A DNA stretch of 64,000 nucleotides. Source: Variovorax sp. DXTD-1. GTDB lineage: Bacteria > Pseudomonadota > Gammaproteobacteria > Burkholderiales > Burkholderiaceae_C. The first letter of the stretch is position 1. Each line of letters starts with the position of its first letter. The notes under the pieces were generated by a model. It made no database searches. It saw nothing but the letters and a program-made list of their open reading frames with translations, and had not been told where the DNA came from. Below, piece by piece: positions 51,534-62,500 of this stretch. The stretch is taken from NCBI RefSeq assembly GCF_003984625.1, contig NZ_RWKH01000006.1:124001-188000 (forward strand). The letters run 5' to 3'. The position numbers and the translations under genes were made by a program.

Positions 51534-54500
51534 TTACTCCTTGCGCAGCCAGCCGCCGAAGGTGCGGCTCAGCAGGCCTTCTCCGCGCGCACCGGCCTTG
51601 AGGTTGCCCATGGCAAGCGGCGCGAGTTCTGACAGGTCGGCGCTGTCATGCGCTTCGCGGGCGGAGGCGGCGATCTGGCCGAGGTTCTCGAACAGGTAGC
51701 GGCGCGACTGCACGCGGTAGCCCAGCGTCTGCTCGGTCTGCTGCAGCGCCCGCAGCACGAGCAGCGAATCCCCGCCGAGGTCGAAGAAGTTGTCGGTCGG
51801 GCGGATGTCGTTGACGTCGATGCCGATCACCGAGGCCCAGATCTGCGCGAGGCGGGCGTGCTCCGGGTTCAGGAGCGTTTCGTCCGCCTTCGGGGCCGCA
51901 GCCGTGCCGTTGACCGGTGCCGTGGCCGTGGCCTTGAGCGGATCTACCGCGGCGAGCCTGCGCAGGTAGACGGCGCTGGGCGAACCTTCTTCGGTGGAGA
52001 GTTCGGCCAGCGTGGCTTCGGGATGCTCGGCGGCCCGTTGCAGCAACTCCAGGTAGCGGTCGCGCAGGTGCGCCCCGGTTTCGCGCAGGTAGATGTCGGC
52101 GTTGTAGTTCAGCGCGCCCTCCAGCCCGTGCGGCTTGTCCATCAGCCACATGCCGATGTCGTCGGTGGCGCCGTGCTGCATCAGGTGCAGCTGGCGGGTT
52201 TGCAGGCTGCCCAGGCGCCGTGCGCGGTCGCGCGCATCCTGGAACGAGAACATCGTCTGGTAAGGGCCGACCGCGCGGATGCGGGCGCCCAGGGCGGGCT
52301 CCGCCATGAGCCGCTCGAACGGCACCTGCTGGTAGTTCATGATCGACAGCAGCTCGCGCTTCACGTAGCGCATGAACTCGGCGAGCGTCTGGTCCAGGCC
52401 GACCTGGAGCGACACCGGCAGCACGTTGTTGAAGAAGCCCATCACGTCTTCGGTTTCGGGCTGCTGGCGCCCGCGCACCGGGTTGGCGATGACGATCGAC
52501 TCCGAGCCGATGACCCGGCTCATGGTGAGCGCATAGATGCCGAAGGTCAGCATGCTCAGCGTCACGTCCATGTCGCGGGCAACCTTGCGCAGCTGCTGCG
52601 TGGTCGAAAGGTCGACACGGATCCACTGCGCGCCGCCCTGGCCGCTCTTGCCCGAGCGCCGCGGCATGTCGGTGTTGGGCAGGCGCGGCATCGGCGCGTC
52701 GGCGAAGCGCTTCAGCCAGAAGTCCAGCTGCTCCTGGAAGCCGGGCTCGTTCATCCAGTTGGCCTGCCATTCGGCATAGTCGCCGTGCGTGGTGGCAAGC
52801 GCGGGCAGGCCGTGCGGGCGACCGCGTTCCGCCGCGTCGTAGATGGCGGAGAGTTCGCGCTGGAGCAGGTCGAAGGACCAGCCGTCCCAGATCAGGTGGT
52901 GGGGCACGAACACGAACACATGCTCATGCGCATCGAGCTGGAACACCGCCGCATGCATCATGGGCGCACGGTGAATGTCGATCGGCCGGTCGGCAAGCTC
53001 CTGCATGCGATCGGCCAGCTCGGCTTCGCGCTGGTCGGCCGGCAGGTTGCGCAGGTCGATGAAAGGCAGCTCGAAGTCCACCGCTTCCGACATCGCCTGC
53101 ACCGGCTGCCCGGTGTGCGGGTCGGTCGCCATGCGGGTGCGCAGGGCGGGCTGGCGGCGAATGATTTCCCTGAACGCGGCCTCGAAGCGCTGCATATCGA
53201 AGTTGCCGGTCAGGCGCTGGGCGGCGGGTGCGTTGTAGACCGAGCGGCCGGGGTGCAGGTCCTCCATGAACCGGATGCGTTCCTGCGACGGCGTCAGGGG
53301 CGCCGTCTTGCGATTGATGCGGCAGGGCAGCGGCGCCTGGGCACGGGAGCCCGCGCTTTGCAGGCCCTCGACAACCGCGGCCAGCTTTTCGGCCGTGGGC
53401 GCTTCGAACAGCGAGCGCAGCGGCAGCGTGATCTTGAATTCGCGGCTCAGCAGCGTTGTCAGGCGCGAGGCCAGCAGCGAATGGCCGCCCATGGCGAAGA
53501 AGTCGTCCCGCATGTCGAGGCCGGGCAGGCTCAGCACCTTTTCCATGGTCTCGAGCACCTTGCGTTCGCAATCGGAGCGGGGGGCCGCGCCGCGCCGCGC
53601 CTCGTCGCGCGAGACGGCCTGCGGCGGGGGCAGCGAAACCCGGTCGACCTTGCCGTTGGGCAGCGTGGGCAGCGTCTTCAGCGCCACCACGTGCTGCGGC
53701 AGCATGAAGGCGGGCAGGTGCTCGCGCAGGTGGGCCATCAGCACGTCCTGGTCGAAATCGACACCGGGCGTGAGCGCAAGGTAGGCCACCAGGCGCACGT
53801 CGCCGGGGCTGTCTTCGCGTGCCACGACCACGCAGCGCGAAACGCCGGCCACCTCGCGGCAGCGCGCCTCGATCTCGCCCGGCTCGATGCGGTAGCCGCG
53901 CACCTTGAGCTGGAAGTCGAGCCGGCCCAGGTGCTGGATCAGCCCGTCGTTGCGCCAGCGGCCGCGGTCGCCGGTGCGGTACAGCCGCTTGGCCGTACCG
54001 AAGACGCGGGCGGTGACGAAGCGCTCCGCCGTGAGCTCGGGCCGGTCGATGTAGCCTTGCGAGAGGCCGTCGCCGGCAATGCAGATTTCTCCGGGCACGC
54101 CGATGGGGCAGGGCTGCAGGTCGGCGTCGAGAATCCATATCTCGGTGTTGTCCACCGGGTGGCCGATGGACACGCCGCGCGACGCAACGGCCTTGGGGTC
54201 GACCAGCCATGCGGTCGAATACACGGTGGTCTCGGTCGGGCCATAGCCGTTCCAGAGCTCCGAAAGGCGCTCGCACAGCGCCAGCGCAAAGCTCGGGCGC
54301 AGCGGCTCGCCGCCGATCCAGCCACGAAAGCCCGGTGCGCCCGGCCATTGGGCGTCGAGCAGCAGCTGCCACATGCCGGGCGTGGCCTGCAGGAAGTTGA
54401 TCTGCTCTTCTTGCAGCAGCTTGCTCAGGCGCACGCCGTCCATGGCCAGCTCGCGCTGCACCATCACGATCTCGGCGCCCACGGCCAGCGGCAGCAGCAG

Positions 54501-56543
54501 GTCGGGCACCGCCATGTCGAACGACAGCGTGGTCACCGCGGCAATGCGGTCGCTTGCGTTCATGCCGGACTTCCTCAGCATCCACTGCAGCAGGTTGGCC
54601 ACGGACGCATGCCGCGCGGACACGCCCTTGGGCAGGCCCGTGGAGCCGGAGGTGTAGATCACATAGGCGGGATCGTCCGGGCCGGCGTCGTCTTCGCTCG
54701 CGGGCAGGGGATCGCCGGAGGCCTGCTGCCAGGCGCTGTCGCGGTCGATCTCGAACACGTGTTCGGCCGCGCCGTCGCGCCAGCTGCGCGGCGCCGCGGC
54801 AATGTCAGAAGAGGTCAGCAGCAGGCTGAGGCCGGCATCCTTGGCGTAGTGGTCGAGCCGCGCCTGCGGAAACGCGGGGTCGAGCGGCACATAGGCGGCG
54901 CCCGCCTTCAGCACAGCGACCATTGCAAGCACCATCTCGAGGCTGCGCTCCAGGCACAGGCCCACATGCTGGCCGCGGCGCACGCCGCGCTCGCGCAATG
55001 CACGCGCAAGCCGGTTGGACTGCGCATCGAGTTCGGCATAGGTGAAGACTCGCGCGCCGTCGCGCACTGCGGGGCGATCAGGCTGCAGCGGCACGCGCGC
55101 CAGGAAGCGTGCGAGCGCATGCGGCGCGCCTTCCAACGCGGTGGGCGGCGGCTGCAGGGCAATCAGCTCTTGGGCACCTTCCGGCGAGAGCACCTCGAGC
55201 CGGCCGACGGTTTCGCCCGGGTTGCGCGCGGCCGAGCGGAGCACGCACTCGAACATGTCGAGCCAGCGCTGGACGCTGGCTTCGTCGAACAGGTCGGCGT
55301 TGTATTGCGCCTCGATCTGCAGGCCGCCGTCGAGCGGGCGCAGGTTCAGGAAGAGCTCGAAGTTCTCGTACTGGCGCGGGATGGTGTCCTGCGTGACATC
55401 AAGGCCGGTGAAGGCCTGCGTGCTGCTGGCCACGTCGGGGTCGACGTTGAAGACCACGCTCACCAGCGGCAGGCGGCTCGGGTCGCGCTGCAGCGCAAGC
55501 TTGCCCAGCAGCGCGCCGTAGGTGAGCGCCTGGTGGTCGAAAGCGTCGAGCACGGCCGTGCTGCATTCGCCCAGCAACGCGTCGAAGCGCATCTGGCCGT
55601 GCGCGGCAAGGCGCAGCGGCAGCAGGTTGACGCAGTGGCCCACCAGGTCGGGCATGTCGCGCGCGATCTGGCCCGACGCCGGAATTCCGACCACGATGTC
55701 GTCCTGCCCGGTGAGGCGGTGCAGCGTGGCGACGAAGCCGGTGAGCAGGCCCGCGAACAGGCTGGCGCCGGTCTTCGCGCTCATCGAACGCAGCGCGGTC
55801 ACCAGGCGGCGGTCGAGCAACCGCTCGGTGCGGCGCGAGCTGAAGGTGCGCGTGGCGGGGCGCAGGTGGTCAAGCGGCAGCTCGATCACGGGCAGGGTTC
55901 CGCCGGGAAAGCGCTCCAGCCAGTAGTCCACATGCACCTGCATGTCGGGATGCGCGGCTTCAGCGGCTTCTTCCGCCGCAAAGCTTGCATAGGTTGGCGC
56001 GGGCTTGAGCCGCAGGCCGTCGCCGGTTTGCTCGGCATACAGATGACCGAGCTGCTCGGTAATGACCACCCACGACCAGCCGTCGCAGACCACGTGGTGC
56101 GCCGACATGACGAGTTCATGCTCGGCATCGCCAAGCCGGTACAGCACGGCGCGGAACAGCGGACCTTGCTCCAGCGAGAAAGGCGTGCACACCGCGGTGT
56201 CGTGGGCCGTCTTCAGCGCCTGTGCCCGGGCTTCGGGCGAGAGGCCGCTCAGGTCCTTTTGCTCCATCGGGTCTTCGGGCGGCTGGCCGACCAGCATGCA
56301 GGTGCCGTCAGGCGAAACCGTGGCCCGCAGCGACTGGTGGCGCGCGACGAGGCGTGCCACGGCACGCGCCATGGCATCGCGGTCGAGCGGCCCGCGAAAG
56401 CGCAGCAGCACTGATTCGTTGTACGAGAGCGAGGCTTCGGTGCTCATCGTTGCGCCGAGCCAGACTTCGCGCTGCGATTCAGTCGTGGGGATGACGCATT
56501 CGATAAGGCCCGCGGCGGCGGGGGGGCGAAGAACGGCGTTCAT
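51534..56543 (-). CDS. Non-ribosomal peptide synthetase, C-A-T-C-T, no thioesterase
   Basis: A 1669-aa NRPS; the ATG overlaps the stop of the PKS/NRPS gene (ATGA). Domains in order: C1 (about 15-460, HHVVCDG at 149-155 intact); A (about 480-970, core TSGSTGLPKG at 631-640, Asp676 in LSFDMAVPDL, GYGPTETT, catalytic Lys965 in LPNGKVDR); T (GGHSLL, Ser1022); C2 (about 1082-1500, HHLIWDG at 1215-1221 intact); T2 (GGDSLLVL, Ser about 1593). No A domain precedes the final T and no TE, reductase or terminal C-like release domain follows. By position the A-domain pocket residues read D-M-P-Q-W-G-G-V-Y-K, which I cannot translate to a substrate with confidence. It should take the product of the upstream synthase, add one residue, and then act through a second C domain that needs an acceptor in trans or releases the chain. 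Confidence 0.9.
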   Translation of the reverse strand: MNAVLRPPAAAGLIECVIPTTESQREVWLGATMSTEASLSYNESVLLRFRGPLDRDAMARAVARLVARHQSLRATVSPDGTCMLVGQPPEDPMEQKDLSGLSPEARAQALKTAHDTAVCTPFSLEQGPLFRAVLYRLGDAEHELVMSAHHVVCDGWSWVVITEQLGHLYAEQTGDGLRLKPAPTYASFAAEEAAEAAHPDMQVHVDYWLERFPGGTLPVIELPLDHLRPATRTFSSRRTERLLDRRLVTALRSMSAKTGASLFAGLLTGFVATLHRLTGQDDIVVGIPASGQIARDMPDLVGHCVNLLPLRLAAHGQMRFDALLGECSTAVLDAFDHQALTYGALLGKLALQRDPSRLPLVSVVFNVDPDVASSTQAFTGLDVTQDTIPRQYENFELFLNLRPLDGGLQIEAQYNADLFDEASVQRWLDMFECVLRSAARNPGETVGRLEVLSPEGAQELIALQPPPTALEGAPHALARFLARVPLQPDRPAVRDGARVFTYAELDAQSNRLARALRERGVRRGQHVGLCLERSLEMVLAMVAVLKAGAAYVPLDPAFPQARLDHYAKDAGLSLLLTSSDIAAAPRSWRDGAAEHVFEIDRDSAWQQASGDPLPASEDDAGPDDPAYVIYTSGSTGLPKGVSARHASVANLLQWMLRKSGMNASDRIAAVTTLSFDMAVPDLLLPLAVGAEIVMVQRELAMDGVRLSKLLQEEQINFLQATPGMWQLLLDAQWPGAPGFRGWIGGEPLRPSFALALCERLSELWNGYGPTETTVYSTAWLVDPKAVASRGVSIGHPVDNTEIWILDADLQPCPIGVPGEICIAGDGLSQGYIDRPELTAERFVTARVFGTAKRLYRTGDRGRWRNDGLIQHLGRLDFQLKVRGYRIEPGEIEARCREVAGVSRCVVVAREDSPGDVRLVAYLALTPGVDFDQDVLMAHLREHLPAFMLPQHVVALKTLPTLPNGKVDRVSLPPPQAVSRDEARRGAAPRSDCERKVLETMEKVLSLPGLDMRDDFFAMGGHSLLASRLTTLLSREFKITLPLRSLFEAPTAEKLAAVVEGLQSAGSRAQAPLPCRINRKTAPLTPSQERIRFMEDLHPGRSVYNAPAAQRLTGNFDMQRFEAAFREIIRRQPALRTRMATDPHTGQPVQAMSEAVDFELPFIDLRNLPADQREAELADRMQELADRPIDIHRAPMMHAAVFQLDAHEHVFVFVPHHLIWDGWSFDLLQRELSAIYDAAERGRPHGLPALATTHGDYAEWQANWMNEPGFQEQLDFWLKRFADAPMPRLPNTDMPRRSGKSGQGGAQWIRVDLSTTQQLRKVARDMDVTLSMLTFGIYALTMSRVIGSESIVIANPVRGRQQPETEDVMGFFNNVLPVSLQVGLDQTLAEFMRYVKRELLSIMNYQQVPFERLMAEPALGARIRAVGPYQTMFSFQDARDRARRLGSLQTRQLHLMQHGATDDIGMWLMDKPHGLEGALNYNADIYLRETGAHLRDRYLELLQRAAEHPEATLAELSTEEGSPSAVYLRRLAAVDPLKATATAPVNGTAAAPKADETLLNPEHARLAQIWASVIGIDVNDIRPTDNFFDLGGDSLLVLRALQQTEQTLGYRVQSRRYLFENLGQIAASAREAHDSADLSELAPLAMGNLKAGARGEGLLSRTFGGWLRKE

Positions 56544-59500
56544 GCTGTGGCCTTTCCATTGATCAGATGGGTGGGGGAAGAGGTGGTGTCCGGCACGTAC
56601 CAGAAGGGCTGGCCGTCGATGTCGCGGGCGAGAACCGAGCCGTCGTCTTCCTCGGCCTTGCGGTAGTCGAAGCCGGTGATGACCGTTGCGCGGCGCGGCA
56701 GGAATCCGGATTCCTGCATCTCGGCAACGGACTCCTTGAATGCGCGCTGGATCGTCGCGATGTCCTCGGCGCTGTGCGCGCTCGTGAGAAAGCACGGGAA
56801 GTTGTCCAGGATGTGCACGCCGCGGCTGCGCATCATTGCGAACAGCAGGTCTTGCAGCGGATGGTCTTCGAGCCAGCTCACGCGCCAGAGCGAAGCGAAG
56901 TGCCTGATGGCGATGGGCGCGCCCACCTCGGCGCACCAGGCGGTGAGCTCCTCGGCCATGGTGCCGGTGCTGGTGCTGAGCCCGATCTGCAGCGCGGGGC
57001 CGGCTTCCTTCAGATAGGTGAGCGATGCCTTGGCCGCGGCCAGCGCGAGCGGGTGCCGCACGAAGGTGCCGGCAAAGTAGGTCACGCCCACGCCGGGAAT
57101 CGAGTCGTCGCCGTATTGCCAGGCGCCGCCGTCGAGCGCATCCATGAACTCGCGCTTGCCGGCAATCACGCCGACCGGGAAGCCGCCGCCGATCACCTTG
57201 CCGTAGGTGGCAAGGTCGGCGCGTATGCCGAACAGTTCCTGCGCGCCGCCCAGGCCGACGCGAAAGCCCGTGATGACCTCGTCGAAGATCAGGCAACTGC
57301 CGCTCTGCGCGGTAATGGCACGCACCTCTTCAAGGAACTCGCGAGGCTGGAAGTCGGGGCGGCGGCTTTGCACCGGCTCCGCCAGCACGGCGGCAAGGTC
57401 GTCGGCATTCTCGCGGATGAAGGCCAGCGCCTCGGGCGTGCCGTAGTCCAGCACGCGGATGTCGCCGAACATGCCGCTCATCACGCCGGGCGCGGCCGAC
57501 AGGCCCTTGCCGCCCTTGCCGGCGCGAACCAGCACTTCGTCGAAGGTGCCGTGGTAGGAGCCCGTGAACACCACCACGGTGCTGCGCCCGGTGACCGTGC
57601 GTGCGATGCGCAGCGCCGCCATGACCGCTTCGGAGCCGGTGTTGCAAAGCGCCGCGCGGTCGCTGCCCGTGAGCTCGCAGATGAGCGCCGTGACTTCGGC
57701 GGCCAGCGGATGCTGCGGGCCGATCTCGTAGCCCTCGTCGAGCTGCCGGCGCACGGCTTCCTGCACGAAGTCGGGCTGCCAGCCGAACATGTTCATGCCG
57801 AAGCCGTTGAGCGCATCGACGTATTCGTTGCCGTCCAGGTCCCAGAGCTTCGACCCCTTGGAGCGCTCGATGACGATCTGGTAGGTGATCTCCTTGGTGA
57901 TCGGGCGGAAGCCGTTGACCACGCGCGGGTCGGCCATGTGGGGGCGGTTGGCTTCGGTGAACTGCTTGCTCTTTTGCGTGCGTGCCACGTAGCGGCGCAT
58001 GAAGGCCGCGAGCCGCGCTTTCTGCCGGCCGCTCGGCTCGGCGGTGCGCTGCGTGTGGATGCGTGCAATGGCGCCGAAAGCCTTTGTCACGTCGTAGCGC
58101 ACCGGCTCCTTGGCTGCGGCGGGCTCGTCGGCATTGGGCAGCGCGGGCGAGGCCGGCATTGCCTGTGCCGCTGTTGCCTGCATGGCGGGCTGGGCCGCCT
58201 GTTGCACCGTCTGGGTAGCTGCTTCCTGGGACAGGTTCGCCCCGGCGCCCGACAGCAGCGCGAGCTGCTGACGCATCAATTCCATTTGCTGCGTAACCAG
58301 TTGTACAAGCGGTGTGGCGCCGATTCCGCTGGCTGGCAGCGGCGTGAAAACGGGCGACGGATGCACCGTGGCCGGCACGGTGATCGCCGTTGCCGCAGGC
58401 GCGAAAACGGCTGTGGACACCGCAGCGGCTACCGGAGCGATTGCCGGAGCAGCAGCCACTGCAGCTGCGGGTTCGGGCGGCAGGCTTTCCCGCAGGAATG
58501 CGCCGAGCGCATCGAGGCTGCGGTAGTTCTCCATGAGCTGGCGAAAGCTCAGGTTTACCTTGAAGCGTTTCTTGATCTGCGTGGCGACCTGCGTCAGCGT
58601 GAGCGAGTCCAGCCCGAGTTCGCTGAAGGCGGCGTTGCCTTCCGCCTGGGCCATGTCGATGCCGGAGATGTCCTCGAACAAGGACCGCAACCGCGCATCG
58701 AGCGAGGCGTCCGACGAAGCGGATGTGGAAGAAACAGGTAGCGGGGGCGCTGCAGCAACTGTCACGGTCGTCTCCAAAACGGGGGGTGGTACGAAAAGGG
58801 CGGGCATGGGCGGCGCGGCTTCCGGCGAAATTGCCGGCTTTGCCGCGGGGGCCGCGATGTCGACCCAGAAACGCTTGCGCTCGAACGGATAGGTGGGCAG
58901 GCGAACCCGCTGCGCGCCGGTGCGCACCGCGAGCCGCGACAACTCGACATCGGCGCCGCATGTCCAAAGGCGCGCCAGCGCCAGGCGCAGGGTGCGGGCC
59001 TCGTCGGCCGGCTCGCCCTGCAGCAGCGGCATCACTTCGCCGGCGCCGTGCTGGCGCACCAGCGTGGCAAGTGCATTGCGGGGGCCGACCTCGACGAAGA
59101 GCGGCCGCGCCGTCTGCGCCATGGCGCTGCGCACGGCCGGCGAGAAGTGCACCGTGCCGCGCAGGTGGCGAGCCCAATAGGCGGCGCTGGTGGCCTCGGC
59201 GTCTTCGAGCAGACGGCCGGTGAGCGTCGAATAGATCGGAATCGTCGGCGGATGCAGCGCCACTTCACTGACCAGCGCTTCGAAGGGCGCCACTGCGCCG
59301 TCCATCATTGCGCTGTGGAATGCGTGCGATGTCTGCAGCGGGCGGCTCGGAATGTCTTCTTCCTGCAGCGAAGCCTGCAGCGCCGCAATGGCTTCGAAGG
59401 GGCCGGCAGCCACGCAAGCGGTCGGGCCGTTGTCCGCGGCAAGAGATAGCGAATCGCCGAGCCTGGCCGTGAGCTGTTCGGCACCCAGGCGCACCGACAG

Positions 59501-62500
59501 CATTGCCCCCGCGGGCTGGGCCTGCATGAGCGCGCCGCGGCGCGCGACGAGCCGTGCGGCATCTTCGAGCCGCATCACGCCCGCGAGCACCGCGGCCACG
59601 AACTCACCCACGCTGTGGCCGATCAGCGCATGCGGCCGCGCACCCAGAGAGAGCAGCCTGCGTGCCAGCGCGTACTCCAGCGCAAACATGGCGGGTTGCG
59701 TCACGGCGGTGGGCGCGAGCGCATCGGCTTCGCCTTCGAACATGCGCTCGCGCAGGTCGAAATCCAGCGCGCTGCCGAAGGCCTTCACGCAAGCATCGAA
59801 GGCGGCGGCGAAGACGGGGTCGTTCGCATGCAGGTTCTTGCCCATGCCGGCGTACTGCGCGCCCTGGCCGGGGAACATCAGCACCAGTTGGGGCGCGCGC
59901 GAATCGATGTGGCCGCTGACGCGCCATGTGCTGTCGCTGCCGCGCAGCGCGGCAATAGCTTCGGCCGCGTCGCTGGCCACCACGGCGCGGCGGAAGGCGT
60001 GAGCCTTGCGGCCGACGCCCAGCGTGTAGGCGACATCGGCCAGCGGCAGCCCGGGCGTTGCATGGAGGTGCGCCGCCAGCTGCTCCGCGGCCACTGCGAG
60101 TGCGGCCTCCGAGCGGGCTGAAAGCGGCAGCACCTGCGGACCGACTGCGATTGGCGAAACGGGGCGCGGGGGCGCCTCTTCGACGATGACATGCGCGTTG
60201 GTGCCGCCCACGCCGAAGGAGCTGACCCCTGCGCGGCGCGGCTCGGCGGCGCGCGGCCACGGCTGAAGGCTGGGCGAGACGTAGAAGGGCGTGCGCGAAA
60301 AGTCGATGGACGGGTTCGGCGCGGTGAAGTGCGCCGTCGGCGGAATCACTTCGTGGTGCAGCGAAAGCGCTGCCTTGATGAGCCCGGCGGCGCCTGCTGC
60401 TGTGACCATGTGGCCCACGTTGCTCTTGAGGGAGCCGAGCGCGCAGAAGCCCAGCGCATCGGTGTGTTCGCCATAAGCACAGGTCAGTGCCTCGACTTCG
60501 ATCGGGTCGCCCATCGGCGTGGCCGTGCCGTGCGCCTCCACGTAGGAGATGCTGCGCGCCTCCACATGGGCCGCCGCCAGCGCGGCGCGGATCACGGCGG
60601 CCTGGCCGTCCACGCTGGGCGCGGTAAAGCTTGCCTTGGCACCGCCGTCGTTGTTGACAGCGGCGCTGCGCAGCACCGCGTAGATGGTGTCGCCGTCGGC
60701 CTGCGCGTCCGCCAGGCGCTTCAGCAAAACCACCGCGGCGCCGTCGCTGAACACGGTGCCCTGGGCCTGCGCATCGAAGCTGCGCGTGCGGCCGTCGGGA
60801 GAGAGCATCGAGCCCTCCTGGTAGAGGTAGCCGCTGCGCGTGGGGCAGGTAACGGACGCGCCGCCCGCCAGCGCCATGTAGCACTGGCCCGTGCGCAGCG
60901 CATGAAAGGCATGGGCCACTGCCACCAGCGATGTCGAGCAGGCGGTGTGCACGCTCACCGCGGGGCCTGTGAGGTTGAGCCGGTTGGCTACCCGCGTCGT
61001 GATGTAGTCCTTCTCGTTGGCCAGCATCACCTGGAACTCGCCCACCGCCTCGATGAGGTCGGGCCGCGTGCTGACGTGGCGCTGGAAGTAGCTGGCGTTG
61101 TACATGCCGGCATACACGCCGACGGGGCCGGGGGCGGCGTCGGGCACATAGCCGGCGCGCTCCAGGCACTCCCAGCAGATCTCGAGGAACACGCGCTGCT
61201 GCGGGTCCATCAGTGCCGCTTCCTTCGGGCCGATGCCGAAGAAGGCGGCGTCGAAGTTCTCGATGCCTTCGATCACGCCGCGGGCGCGCACATAGGCCGG
61301 GTCCGTGCGCAAGGCTTCGGAAACGCCGGCGTCGAGCGTCTCGTCGTCGAAGAAGCTGATAGTGTCGCGGCCGGCAACCAGGTTTTCCCAGAACTGCTCG
61401 ACATCCGCAGCGCCCGGAAAGCGGCCCGCGGTGGCGATCAGCGCCACGGCGTCTTGCAAGTCGGACGTGTTGGCCGACGCCTGGGGTGCGCGTGACCGAT
61501 CAATCGCAGGCGCCGCATCACCGGCGGGAGCCAGCTGGGCCGCCATTGCGGCCGGCGTCGGATAGCGGAAGAAGAGATTGGTCGAAAGCGGCTTTGCGCT
61601 GTCCCGCTGCAGATCGGCCAGCACCTGGAGCACGCGCATCGAATCGCCGCCGAGGTCGAAGAAGTTGTCGTTGCGGCCGACCTTGGCGATGCGCAGCGCG
61701 CGCGCAAAGGCTTCGCACACGCGCTGCTCGGTGGCGCTGCGCGGTTCTTCGAACGGCTGCGCGAGGTCGGGCCGCTCGCCGGCCGGTTCGGGCAGCGCCT
61801 TGCGGTCGAGCTTGCCGTTGGAGGTGACCGGCAACTGATCGAGCCAGACCTGCGCGGAGGGCACCAAGGCCGCGGGCAGGCGGGCCGCAAGGTGCGCGCG
61901 CAGCGCCTCCCACGAGAGCTTTTCTTGCGAACGCGCGACGAGGTAGGCGACAAGGCTCAGCTGCCCGTCGGCATCGGGCCGCGCGACCACGGCGCAGCTC
62001 TTCACCGCCGGATGGGCGAGGATGGCCGCTTCCACCTCGCCGGTCTCGATGCGGTGGCCGTGAATCTTGACTTGTCCGTCGCGCCGGCCGATGAACTCGA
62101 TGGTGCCGTCGGGCAGCCAGCGCGCGAGGTCGCCCGTGCGGTAGAGGCGCTCGCCCGGTGCGCCGAAGGGGTCGGGCACGAAGCGTTCTTCCGTCAGCGC
62201 GGGTTGCCCCAGGTAGCCGCGCGCCAGTCCGTGTCCGCCGATGCAGAGCTCGCCCACCAAGCCCGTGGGAAGCAGGGCCATCGTGGGGCTCAGCACGCGC
62301 AGCACCGTGTCGTTGATGGGCCGCCCGAGCGGCACCGAGCGCAGGTCGGCGGGCAGCGCCGCGGGAATGCGGTAGGTGGCCGCGAAAGTCGTGCACTCGG
62401 TCGGCCCGTAGCCGTTGCTCAGCGCGAGCTGCGGAAGCGCGGCCAATGCGCGCCGCACATGCGGTACCGAAAGGGCTTCGCCGCCGGTGAGCAGGTGCCG

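Noticed and set aside
51648-56414. A 1588-codon plus-strand frame opposite the NRPS
   Set aside because: It is a mirror of the NRPS frame caused by high GC and low stop density.
56543-57296. A longer start for the NRPS at 57296
   Set aside because: The additional 251 residues are the out-of-frame shadow of the aminotransferase; the ATG at 56543 overlaps the previous stop and gives a normal C-domain N-terminus.
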